Positions 1-9,844 of a stretch of DNA of 64,000 nucleotides are shown here, piece after piece. Origin of the DNA: Toxoplasma gondii ME49 (taxonomy: Eukaryota; Apicomplexa; Conoidasida; Eucoccidiorida; Sarcocystidae); the NCBI RefSeq assembly GCF_000006565.2, contig NC_031473.1, forward strand, positions 3,437,134-3,501,133, read 5' to 3'. The first letter of the stretch is position 1. Each line of letters starts with the position of its first letter. Under the pieces are notes generated by a model. It was given only the letters and a program-made list of their open reading frames with translations. It was not told the DNA's origin and ran no database searches. Position numbers and translations under genes: made by a program.

Positions 1-1053
1 TTCTTTCAATTTTCGCTTCTTTTGGGATCCGCTACTGTGTGCACTGCTACTCGACGCCTTTGGCAACTGCGTCTTCGGGTGTTCCACCGCGAATTTTCCG
101 TTTGTGTTTGAGTGCGGCTCGTGCTGACTGAATACCCCTGATCGATCCTGAAGGTGTGTGCTTCCACTACCATGCAGTCCTTCTGTTTCAGTCTTGGTCT
201 CGCCGTTTTGTCTCCCACCCTGTCCCATCTTTAACTCGGTTTCGCATGTTGTTTTGGCCTCTCGAAGGGTGCCCTGCTTGTCGGCGAGTGCCCGGTTCTG
301 TCTCGCGTTTTCTCGATTCTCCTTCGTTGCGTTTTTCCGCATCTCTCCGCCGGCCGACACTCTCTCGGTCTCAGTCGCTCGCCGTCGCTCCGCAGCCTCG
401 CGGGAGCCCAAAAAACAATTTGCGCTTGTCGTTTTAGCGAGGACGGGAACATTCCCTCGGGGATGGGCGCTTTGAGAAGCCAGTAACAAGGGCGCAAGCT
501 TTGCAGACACCCGTTCCTCCCCGCCTTCTGGATGCGGATTTTCGCGACACACCAACGACAGTTTCAGAGCAGAAAGGCAGACCGAAGCCTCGCCGACGGT
601 GATGGAGAACGGCAGCAGTGGAGAGGAGAGAATTCGCGACAAGACAGCGCCCTCCCATCCGAGACAGTTCCAGCTCCAAAGCTTGTCGCTGCAACTCAGA
701 GACACAGATCGCAAGTGGCTAGGCAGATCGCTGCGCCCTGGAAATAAAAGACACACGGCGACGCCGGAGAGGGGAAATGTGAAGGTGGGCCTTGTCGACA
801 GTTGCATGCTGACATGGTTTACAGAGCAGACGGACATCGACAGACGACTAGAAAGATCAAAACAAAGAACATATGTCCCCCTTCCGCTACACCCTCCGAT
901 GGAGAGACCGCGAGAAGAGGAAGAGCAATCGCGAAATCCGCACTCCTCACATGACGTGGAACTTCCACGTAAAACAGTAAAAACTTAAAAAAGAGAACTC
1001 CACGCCGGCTAAACGCGTAGGCGTGCATGACGATAACTGTTGCTACTCAGATG
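1..1053. other. No gene seen; 3' flank of the minus-strand gene
   Basis: Open frames here are short, conflict between strands and lack exon-like splice borders. I see no RNA gene or repeat. It probably holds the 3' UTR and downstream flank of the minus-strand gene that ends at 1054. Confidence 0.5.
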
Positions 1054-3771
1054 CTACCAAATCCGTCCTGGATCTAGACAGCAGGCACCACACTGCAAAC
1101 CCTCTGAGTCGGAGCAGACGCCCACGATACGGGAAGCATTCGAGAGAAACAGCGGTGTCGGGGAAACATCTGAGAGTCCTCCAGTCCTGCAGAACATACC
1201 TGGTTTGAATCTCAGGAGGCCCCGTCTTTGGACGGAAAGAAGGTCTTGTTCCGTGGTCTGCAGACTCGTTCTCTCATCGCTTCTTGCTGCAACCGATACA
1301 GGTTTTGCGCCTGTCGGGCGAAATCGGAAAGCGACTCCAGAATCCTTTTCCTTGTGCTCTTTTTTCTGCCTACACTTTCGATCCCTTCCATTCTCAACCA
1401 GGGAACTGATTCGCTCGTTACGCCTTCCACTTGGCTTCTCGGTGTCGTCTGGATATCCGTTTGTACCTTCGTCGTCTCCCTCCCGTTCCTTCCTTGTCCA
1501 CTCGTCTCCTTTTGTCTCTGCACTTCCAACTGCATGTGGTTCGCCTTCGTGAAGCCCACTGCCTGTCGCGGACTTTTCAGAGACGAACTCCCCACGCTTC
1601 GCTCCTCGCGCGTCGCCTTCTCTCTCGGTCTCCGCGTCTCCCCCATCTCTGCCCTCTCCAGTTTCGTCAAGGTCTTTGTCTTCGACGTCGCGAGGAGCGA
1701 CCGCGGCGTCCCCGCAGGGCGCCATGGAGGCGTAGAAGTGGAGACGCACGTCCCCTTTCGTTCGAAAACTGAGAGAAAGCGGAACGAACTCGATCCAGAC
1801 TTTGTCTCCTGCCTTGGCTACGCGTTCGTCGTCGCGCTGACTCCGGCCCGGCTGGCGCCCGCTCGGGAGACCCAGTCCTCCAGATCCTGTTTCTTCTCCG
1901 GTGACAGCAAGTGAAGAGCAGCGCGGATTCTGCGAAGAAGAGAGGAAACCGAGAGAAGATGGAAAAGGGTGAAGAAGAAAAAGAGCTAGCGCATGCACGT
2001 CTTCAGTTAAGTTGCGTAGAAGCCGACTTTCAGCCTTCAGATGCGGCACTGAATTAGTATTGAGGTCACCTTCCTCCCTTGCAGCAGCTGCATCTTCATC
2101 GCTCGCTTGTATCTCCCCTTCTCCCACAAGGTTCCCTCGGCTCGCCGCCTCTCCTGGCTCCGCCTCCTCGCCTCCTTCGACCTCTTTCTGCTCTCTGGCG
2201 AAGCGCTCGACTTTTTTCTCTTCGTCCTTAGATTCCCTCGCCAGAGTGTCGCATGCCCTTTCGCCTCTTCTGGCTGCAGGATTGTGGCCTCGCCTGTTCT
2301 GCGCCACCGGACTCCTCTCCGTTTCCCTCGTTCTTGCCCTCGAAGCTTCGACTGCCGCCAGAGTCTCTTGGATCCGCAGAACTCGCCTGCGACTTTCACC
2401 GAGAAACGCATGCAACTGCGAGAGCATGCCGAGCACTAAATACCGCTTCAGCGCCCTCCTGGCGAGCACCTCGGCATGGGAGACATGCACGCAGACGCAG
2501 CTTCCCTGCGTCCACTGTCTGTACACCTGAGGCGGGAAGGGAGAAGCGAAGGAAGCCGCGGGGGGCGCTTGTCGCCTCTCAGGGTCTTTCGCGGGTTCCT
2601 CCTCGACAGAGATCGGAGGCTCCGACGGCGCGACTCGTCTGTGTTTCATTTTCTCACTGGAGGCACCATCGCAGGAAGAACTTGAGCACTCTCGGGAACA
2701 AGGCGACGAAGAAGACGGCGACGAGGAGGGAGAAGCCGACGAGGTCTCTTCAGAGCGAATCCCCGCACAGGGCGAAAACGAGGAGCAACAGAGAAACGAA
2801 GACGCGTCGGAACGTCTGCCTTCACACAGAGGCTGCAAGTCTCCGCCGCGGCCTCCACGCACCGTCAGAGTGCCTCCATCAGTTCCGACTGGTGCGTTCG
2901 AAGCAGGGGACTCCGCCCATGCATGCGACTCTTCTGTGCGGTCCACGACGGCCGCCTTGTCCCTCTCCTTCGAACGACAAGAGACAGGACCGTCCCTGCG
3001 TTCAGGAGACAACGACGCCCTCCGTGAGCACTTCGCGCTCTTGAGACTCTCCGTCTTTTTGCCCGACGCCGGAGGCCGAGACGGAGAGGTGTCGAGACAG
3101 TAGAGCAGTGGCGAGACAGCAGTTGAAGTTGGAGAAACTCTGTCGCTTGCTTCGCAGGCGACAGTGTTCGAAGGAGGTCCTGAGACAAGCCTGCCAGCGA
3201 GGTCAGGGAAGCCTTGCGTCTCGTGGGGATGCTGGGCGCAGCTGCGCAGAGGCAGACTCGCAGGGGGAAGAAGTCGACAGCGCCCGATGCAGCGAGACCC
3301 CGTCGCCACCACCAGAGGGGAAAATACCGATGACCGAAACGCATGAACGGAAGACGACGAAGAGGGAGATGAGGAGAAGGAAGCAGAAGAAAAAGAAGGT
3401 GGGTGTGCGCCTGTCAGTTTGACTGGGTGGAGCTCTGGATCCTGAGACCTCTGTGGGTCCGAGCAGAAAGAAAGAGTGACGTCGGGCGTTTGAAGAAGAG
3501 GCAGTTGTTCTCGCTCTTGCTGGTCCTTCTCTCGATGTGCAAGGCGGCAACCTTCACTGTGTGCTCTCCTCTCCTCCGCTTCCTCTTCTCCAATCTCCAG
3601 CGCGAATCCTGCTAAGACAGTCCATTCGCCAGTCGCTGCGTCCGGCTTCCCTCGTCTCGGAACAGCGCTGGCAAAGACGCTGAAGAGACACTCTGCGACC
3701 CTGTCCCCGAGAGACCGAGAGGCGGCGCTTGCCTCAGGAGACAGCGACGGAGAGTCTGAGGAAGCAGACAT
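1054..3771 (-). CDS. Large hypothetical protein, minus strand
   Basis: A minus-strand frame is open from above 4041 to a stop at 1054. I place the start at the ATG at 3771 (MSASSDSPSLSPEAS, 905 aa) because the upstream 90-100 codons are Phe/Leu/Ser-rich and read like a pyrimidine-rich 5' UTR. Most of the protein is Ser-, Glu- and Arg-rich low complexity. Three stretches look folded: residues about 21-60 (GEWTVLAGFALEIG), about 415-480 (CVCVHVSHAEVLARRALKRY and a following helix), and about 657-682 (VWIEFVPLSLSFRTKGDVRL). I do not recognise a family. An intron may lie at about 1930-2070: a donor-like GAAG/GTGACC and an acceptor-like TTCTTCGCAG are present on the minus strand, and the frame switches quality there. 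The 3' end of the model is therefore uncertain. It diverges from the UbiC-like gene across 1.35 kb. Confidence 0.6.
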   Translation of the reverse strand: MSASSDSPSLSPEASAASRSLGDRVAECLFSVFASAVPRRGKPDAATGEWTVLAGFALEIGEEEAEERRAHSEGCRLAHREKDQQEREQLPLLQTPDVTLSFCSDPQRSQDPELHPVKLTGAHPPSFSSASFSSSPSSSSSVHAFRSSVFSPLVVATGSRCIGRCRLLPPASLPLRSCAQHPHETQGFPDLAGRLVSGPPSNTVACEASDRVSPTSTAVSPLLYCLDTSPSRPPASGKKTESLKSAKCSRRASLSPERRDGPVSCRSKERDKAAVVDRTEESHAWAESPASNAPVGTDGGTLTVRGGRGGDLQPLCEGRRSDASSFLCCSSFSPCAGIRSEETSSASPSSSPSSSSPCSRECSSSSCDGASSEKMKHRRVAPSEPPISVEEEPAKDPERRQAPPAASFASPFPPQVYRQWTQGSCVCVHVSHAEVLARRALKRYLVLGMLSQLHAFLGESRRRVLRIQETLAAVEASRARTRETERSPVAQNRRGHNPAARRGERACDTLARESKDEEKKVERFAREQKEVEGGEEAEPGEAASRGNLVGEGEIQASDEDAAAAREEGDLNTNSVPHLKAESRLLRNLTEDVHALALFLLHPFPSSLGFLSSSQNPRCSSLAVTGEETGSGGLGLPSGRQPGRSQRDDERVAKAGDKVWIEFVPLSLSFRTKGDVRLHFYASMAPCGDAAVAPRDVEDKDLDETGEGRDGGDAETEREGDARGAKRGEFVSEKSATGSGLHEGEPHAVGSAETKGDEWTRKEREGDDEGTNGYPDDTEKPSGRRNERISSLVENGRDRKCRQKKEHKEKDSGVAFRFRPTGAKPVSVAARSDERTSLQTTEQDLLSVQRRGLLRFKPGMFCRTGGLSDVSPTPLFLSNASRIVGVCSDSEGLQCGACCLDPGRIW

Positions 3772-5126
3772 CGCGCAGGAAGGGATGGGCAAGACGGCAA
3801 AGAGAGAGCGGCGATCGAGGAAGGGAGCGAAGAACCAGGCAGAGAATGAAGGAGGCGAGACGCAGCCTGGAGAAGACGCGAGAGAACGAAAGAGAAGAAG
3901 ATAGAGAATTGGAGCGGGGGGGAAGAGAAGAAGACAGATAGTTTCGACGCCACCGAGCAGAGGTGCAACAGAGGGGGAGAGAGACAACAGAGGAAGAGGC
4001 AGAGATGGGAGATCGGAAGCAAAAGTTGAGCATCCAAACATTGAAACAATGAAGGGAGAAAAAAACAACATCCGTTGTCACTTGCCGCTCTCCAAGGCTT
4101 CGGGGTGTCTATCCTTGTGGTCGACGTTCGCCCGATGCTGTCTTTTTGTGAGAGCTGTCTCCTCACGTTGGGACATAGACGAGAAATCAACATCCATTTC
4201 TACTCTCCTGGAGTCTTTGTCGAGTGTTTCGTTGCAGGATCTGTTTTTGCTCAACATGCAAAGTTCAAGGATCTTCAAGACTGAAAAATCAGATTATTTT
4301 CAACGTTGAAGTCCTTCGTCCCGCACCGAAGCGGCTTCGCTGTGGTGTCTCCTTCGCAAGACACTCCAGGCAGCTTCTGTAGAAGCGACGTCTCGGACCG
4401 CATTCCCTCCATAATACCTGCGGCAACTCCGCCACAAGAAATTCGTTTTTTCGTGCGAAGAAACTGGAAATCCTTGCGGTCCCGCCTTGGCTCCAAGTCG
4501 GAAAAGAACGCGAGAAGGAATTCGCCGCTTTTGCCTCAACGCAACTCTCAACGAAAAGTCGAGACCACTCTGGCGTTCTCGGTGTCTCTCGTCGCAAATC
4601 GTGCCAGCTCTGAGTTCGGAAGTATCGCGTGTCTTTCGCAGTTCCTTGTTCGTGTGCAGGGCTGAGGGGTGGATTGCCAAAGCAGATCACGTTCAGTTCC
4701 TTTTCTTCTGGATCTGCAGTGTTTTTCTCTGCAGTCCCAAAGTGACCCGAGCCCAGCTTTCACAGCGTCTGCCAATCTGGATGCTGAGTTTCGCCTCTCT
4801 CGCTGGGTGTGATGGTCTGTGTCCTCTGCCGCTTTTCCTCACCCATCTGGAAGACAAGCGGCACGGTTCTATTTTTCCCTTCGGTGTGGACGCGCCAGAC
4901 CCGAGGAAGCGGCGACATCTGCCGCTTTTTCCCCTCGGGGTCGCTGGGCTGGGGGCTTCGTAACTGCTTGTTCTGTGCGAGCGAAAAGGCGGACAGATCC
5001 CGTTCATGAACTGTGACACTCCAGACGCGCGAGGGAGGAAACTCGGAGCATTTCCTCCACAAGAAGAGTCCGTCTGGGGCCGACTTGGGTTGTGGACACG
5101 GCGCAGGACCTTGGCGGCAAAGCACC
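3772..5126. promoter_or_regulatory. Divergent intergenic region
   Basis: This stretch lies head-to-head between the minus-strand gene starting at 3771 and the plus-strand gene starting at 5127, so it must hold both promoters and 5' UTRs. It has no convincing coding frame. I found no GCATGC element in it. Confidence 0.45.
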
Positions 5127-6998
5127 ATGGAGGACTCGGGAGTTTCTGCTGCAGCTTCAAGCTGCGTCGCGCGATCCCGGGCAAATCCGTTTTTTCTGCC
5201 GAGTTCGTACAGCTGGTGGGGGGAGGCGGAGGCGTCCACAGAAACGAGTTCAGGGAATTCTCCGGCAGAACGCGACGCTTTTGCCAGTGGTGCAGCCGCA
5301 GAAGCAACAAGCAGCTGCGGCGCAGCGAGTTGCGCTGGAGTGGATGAGTCTGAGGAAGGCCGTCGCCTGACTTGGCTGAAGAGCCAGTTCGCAGCTGCCT
5401 CGTTCTGGGCCATCGACGACGGGGAGGCCGCTACACCCGGCAGATCTCTTCCGTCTCATGAGATGCGTGAGGCGCCGCCTCACGCAGCAGCAAAGGGAGG
5501 TGCATCGCATCCTGCGTCTGCGGAGTCGGTCGACGCCGCTGCCTGCGAAGCGTCCGCTGGCAGCAGTGACCTCGGCGACGGAAGCCGCGCTGCGGAAGTC
5601 CTCGCAGCGAGTTCCGGCGATATCGACGCGGCGGCTTGTCCTGACACGCGCCAAGACGAGATTCTCTGCCCAGTCTTTCGGCTGATGCTGAAGCATCGCT
5701 GCAACCTAACGTTGGTGGGGAGGCGCCTGTGTGACTCGGACTTGCTTCTTCGCACACTGGCGGTCGTCCACGGTCCTGCGGACGGCGCCGCGCGCGATTC
5801 AAGTGCAGGCACCGATTGCCCAGCCGGAAAAAAGCGAAAGACCGACCTCCAGGAAAGGCTGCACCGCGACGAGGACTGGCGTCAGGTCCTCGCCCTGGAT
5901 GGCGAAGGGGAGGCGGGGACGGCGGACGGCGCCGGAAGCTCCCGCGGGGACTCCCTCTACTTGAGGCATATCACCTTGCATGTGTCTCCTTGTTCCGCGC
6001 TCGCGAGGTCAGCGGCTGCGGCCTCTGCGCCAAGGGAGGCGAGTTCTCAGCCCTCGTCGGGTGAACCTGAGAGCAGTCGAGCGTTGCAGACAGTCCGGGA
6101 GGAACCTGAGAGTTTGCCGCGGACGCCTTCCAGCAGGTCGGACACCGGCGGCGCCATCGGCCCGGCCTTTTCGTACGGCCTGCTCCTAGTGCGTCTGCAG
6201 GCTCTGCCGGAGAAAGTCCGCGCCGCAGTCGTCGAAGCCGGCAAACCTTTCGGGCGCCTGCTCGAGGACCACAAAGTCGTGCGAGAAGTGATGGTGGAGA
6301 AGAAATTGCATGTGCACTTGCGCCAGTCGTTTTTCGCCAACGCGCCGCCAGCTCTCGCGCGTGAGCGACCCGCTGGGAGCGACGGAGACTCCGAAACGAG
6401 GGACAGCCGCGACACCCCGGCGCCTCAGCCTCTGCCGGAGTGTACCTGCTTGCCCGTAACAGCGGCCCACGGTCCTTCGAAGGACGCGCTGACATGCACC
6501 TTCGGTCGCTGGTCAGTGGTGCTATGCAACGGCAAGCGCGCAGCGCGGGTCCTGGAGATCGTGAACAGTTCTCTCTTACTCCGAGCAGCAGCGCTCGCGC
6601 GGGAGAAATCCGGGGAACGAACCGCCGCCGGACGCCCCACGGAGCGCGAGCCTGGGTCGCCGACAGCCGCGTCGCTTCCAGCGCCTCTGGGAGAGTCCTT
6701 GCAGGCGGTGAAGCAGACAGGCGCAGAACGACAGGCGCAGGCTCTCTCGGAGGAAGCAGAGGCTGCGCTCAAACACTTGAGCCAGGTTTGCCTGTGCTCT
6801 GCGCAGGACTGCCCGGTGCACAAGCATCTGGTGGACATTCCCTCAGTCTGGGGACCGCCTGGGGGCTTCGCAACGACCCGAGGGGCAGGGACAGAGAAGA
6901 AGGCTGGAGCGCCTGCGAGACAACCGGAGGGCTCCGAAGCCGAACGGTGCTTCAACTGCGGGAGTGCCTTGTGTGTAGAAATGTTCCAGAGGGAGTAG
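5127..6998 (+). CDS. Chorismate pyruvate-lyase (UbiC)-like protein
   Basis: A 623-aa intronless frame. The ATG at 5127 sits in a good context (AGCACCATGG) and is the first in-frame ATG. Four separated blocks follow the order of bacterial UbiC: 184-202 (FRLMLKHRCNLTLVGRRLC), 277-285 (LYLRHITLH), 370-392 (GKPFGRLLEDHKVVREVMVE) and 459-482 (TFGRWSVVLCNGKRAARVLE). Arg280 in the YLRHITL block and Glu477 in the RVLEIVNSS block fall where UbiC has its active-site Arg and Glu (Arg76 and Glu155 in E. coli, from memory). Bacterial UbiC is about 165 aa; here Ser/Ala/Glu-rich insertions separate the blocks. UbiC removes pyruvate from chorismate to give 4-hydroxybenzoate, the ubiquinone ring precursor. 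The N-terminal 180 residues are low complexity and could hide a targeting signal; no clear one is visible. The C-terminus has Cys clusters at 555/557/562 and 608/611/616. Function is inferred from pattern similarity only. Confidence 0.6.
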   Translation: MEDSGVSAAASSCVARSRANPFFLPSSYSWWGEAEASTETSSGNSPAERDAFASGAAAEATSSCGAASCAGVDESEEGRRLTWLKSQFAAASFWAIDDGEAATPGRSLPSHEMREAPPHAAAKGGASHPASAESVDAAACEASAGSSDLGDGSRAAEVLAASSGDIDAAACPDTRQDEILCPVFRLMLKHRCNLTLVGRRLCDSDLLLRTLAVVHGPADGAARDSSAGTDCPAGKKRKTDLQERLHRDEDWRQVLALDGEGEAGTADGAGSSRGDSLYLRHITLHVSPCSALARSAAAASAPREASSQPSSGEPESSRALQTVREEPESLPRTPSSRSDTGGAIGPAFSYGLLLVRLQALPEKVRAAVVEAGKPFGRLLEDHKVVREVMVEKKLHVHLRQSFFANAPPALARERPAGSDGDSETRDSRDTPAPQPLPECTCLPVTAAHGPSKDALTCTFGRWSVVLCNGKRAARVLEIVNSSLLLRAAALAREKSGERTAAGRPTEREPGSPTAASLPAPLGESLQAVKQTGAERQAQALSEEAEAALKHLSQVCLCSAQDCPVHKHLVDIPSVWGPPGGFATTRGAGTEKKAGAPARQPEGSEAERCFNCGSALCVEMFQRE

Positions 6999-8658
6999 GT
7001 TGGCATCTGCTGCCAGCGAGCTACGCACGAGGCGAAAAAAGAGACTGAGGACTTTGCTCCTTCGATGTCTTCCCCGCCACCTGGCGCTGACGTTCGTCCC
7101 TCATGTGAGGGCATGTAAACTGACACCCGAGGACGCAAGGAAGAAAACAGCAAGTCATGAGACACAGGTTGTGCAAGTGTGAAAGATACGCATCGCAGCC
7201 TCTGAACCGTTGCTTTTCGTCGCGACGAAGCTAATCCGACGCGCGCTCACAGACGCAGTGAAGGAGCGTCTGGTCTCTCAGCTCGCCGGTCACCGCTCTT
7301 GACGGGTCAAATCGTTTCTGTGGCGCATTCGAAAACGTCTTCGCCATACACTCGAGACAGAAGTAGAGGTTCTGTCACAGCTGCTCCACCAAACGCAGAA
7401 ACACAGACAGGCCCCCCACTTGCACACAGAGCTTCTGCAGTCGTGCTTTCGCTTCCCTCGACTTCGCAGGATCTCTAGCGAAGGTGTCTCGACCAGCATT
7501 GTGAAGCTCTCGCGGCTGTCTTGTTTCTCAAACGCACCAAGCAGGCCAGACTTCCTTTCAAGAGCCTCCAGACACAGATCGATCAAAAGGGCACTCCTCA
7601 GCGTACGCACGGTAGTTCCGAGAAGTCAGACAAAGAGGTCGAGCTACACTGAAGCTACAAGTGGCAATCCGAATAGCAGATCGCGTTCGGTTTTGGGGGA
7701 AACGCCTGTTGATCCTCTATTGGTGTGCCACAGTATTTTGTCCTTTCGTCTATTTGTGGCTTTTTCCTCCTTTTTACCATGTTTGACTTGTTCCTCCTTT
7801 TACCCATGTGCGACTTCTTCTTAGTTTCGTCCATGTATGATTTCTTCTCCAGTGGAAACCGCAGGAGCCAACTGTCAGGCTGTCGCGCGCGAGTTTGAGG
7901 AGTGCGAGTGTGCTCAAGAGAGCTAAATTCTTTTTCTTGTTGAACGCGAATCTGTTGAATAACTGTTGTCTCTGGGGCTGTGTGTCATCGATTGAACTGT
8001 GTTTTTGAAAGGAAATTCAAAACTTTTTGAGACGGCTTGTGTTGGTGGCCGTGTTCGATCTCTGCGGCTGCGCAAAGAGTCCGCGGTAGTAACGTTTCCA
8101 GAGGAGTGACAGAGACGCGCCTTCACACGGTCGAACGCATGTCGTTTTTTGCGTTGCGGCTGCAAAAAGCAGAAATACATTTCAAGCGCACTCTGGAGTC
8201 AACGGAGATCACAGAGCCCCCGTTGCAACGCCGTCCCCCGTTTCTTTCTCGGTTCGACAAACTAGTCTGTGAAAACGCTGGTCAGGCGGCATAGACACAC
8301 GAATTCCAGATAGTCCGTCAGCGGAGAAACAAAGACCTAAACGAGAAACACTGTCTCAAAAGAGCGGCATTTTAAGTAGCTGCTCCTGTCGCTGCTGTCG
8401 CTGAAGATATGCACTGCAGAGCCGTAGATAGCTCATCGAGAAGAAGACACGCTGTTTCGATTAAACACGGACCCGTCCCCGGATTCAGATGTCAGGCAGT
8501 GAAGAAACGACAAGAAAAGATGCATTTGTGGGAAACTTAAAAGAAAAAAGCAGTTTCTCTCCCCTGTCCCGTGTGTGTGCCTTGCGCATGCGCTGCCCAA
8601 GGGGAGCCGTTGGACCTCATTTCCGAAGTCGAAGCTCTACGTCGAAACTGCGATTTTG
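6999..8658. other. Intergenic, no gene seen
   Basis: This is the 3' flank of the UbiC-like gene followed by unassigned DNA. Short frames on both strands lack consistent codon bias. It may include 3' exons or UTR of the candidate minus-strand gene to its right. Confidence 0.4.
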
Positions 8659-9840
8659 CTAAAGCGAAACAGCTTTTTTTCGGCCTTTTCCAGTGTGAAG
8701 TCTGTCGCAAGCAATCTCCTTTGCTTGCGTGAAGCTCTCGAGACGCCGCGCCGCTGCGGCGCTCGACATGCGCTGCCACAGCCTCAGATCCTGTCTCACT
8801 TTTCTCAAGTGCTGGACCTTGACTTCAACTTTCTCCAGCGTTTCTGCCCACAGCTTTCTCCTAGTTTTTCTGTGAGTCTTCCTCCTCACTCTGGTCAACA
8901 AACTGGATCTTCTCGGACAAGAAGAAACATCTTCTGCCTCGCCTCCTGACCCCCCTGTCAGGCGGCCGGAGCCTCGCAGTTCGCCGCGCTTTTCTCAGGT
9001 TCCGCCGTTGTCCTTCTTTTTCCTTTTTGTTCGTATTTTTCGCCACGCCGCTTCACCCTTCTTCTCCTCTGCTTCAGGTTTGTCGCTGGGCGAAGCTGAC
9101 ACTCGAGCACTTGCGTGGAATCCGAGCTTCCTGGCCTCTGCCGATTCAACCTGAGAGAATCACCGCCGTTCGCTTCTTCCTTCTGGTCGTCTTTCTCCCG
9201 CTTTTCCCCGTCTCTGTGCAGCCCAGCGTCTCTCTCTGCGTTTCTCGCGGTCGCGCTGTCGGTTGTCGCGTAGAATCTGCACGTAGAAGACACACTGGAG
9301 ACGCTCTCCGGTCCGAGGCTCGCGCGGCGTCGCTTGCTTCATCGATAGTCCCCGTCCCCCTCGCAAGAGCGGCTTCCCGCTCAGTCCAACGAGCAGGCGC
9401 TTCACGCAACGCGTTCGGGTGTATGTCCACGCCGACTCCCAGGGAGTCTGTCCTGGGCAGGTCCGCCGCAGGGCCTTCCAGGAAAGTCTCCAGAAACGTT
9501 CGACTTTGCGGTTGAACAGATCCCGACCGCGTCACACAGAGCCGCGAACCATCTTTGCTGAGATACGCTTCCCCGTTTTCCTCTGCGTCTGCTGGAACCA
9601 ACGCGGTGCACCTCACAGCGAGGAGAGGGAGGGCGTTCCTAAGGTTCGCGGGGACGACGCGCTTCGTCTGCGAAGTCTCAGATCCGCAGAACGCGACCGA
9701 GACAAGAACGCGCGTTCGAGGCCGAGCTCCGCAAGGTGGAACTGTCTCTCGTTTTGAGGGCAGGCGTCCCTTTGGCGAGCTGGTGGAGGAAGGTCGTGGG
9801 CAGAAAGCAGCGGAGCTCCCTTTCCTTTGCGTCTGAGAGG
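8659..9840 (-). CDS. Candidate minus-strand coding block, unknown function
   Basis: On the minus strand one frame is open from about 9840 to 9146 and reads like protein (for example LETFLEGPAADLPRTDSLGV and DIHPNALREAPARWTEREAA). The coding signal then moves to a second frame (VESAEARKLGFHASARVSAS) across a possible donor CTCTCAG/GTTGAA. Next comes a helix-rich segment (WAETLEKVEVKVQHLRKVRQ) ending at a stop near 8659. There is no ATG in the first frame, so a 5' exon would have to lie opposite NAD kinase exon 1, or the block is a pseudogene or antisense shadow. The plus strand is also open across 9555-9836 and looks coding in part, so the strand assignment is not secure. I do not recognise a family. 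Confidence 0.3.
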
Positions 9841-9844
9841 AGCG

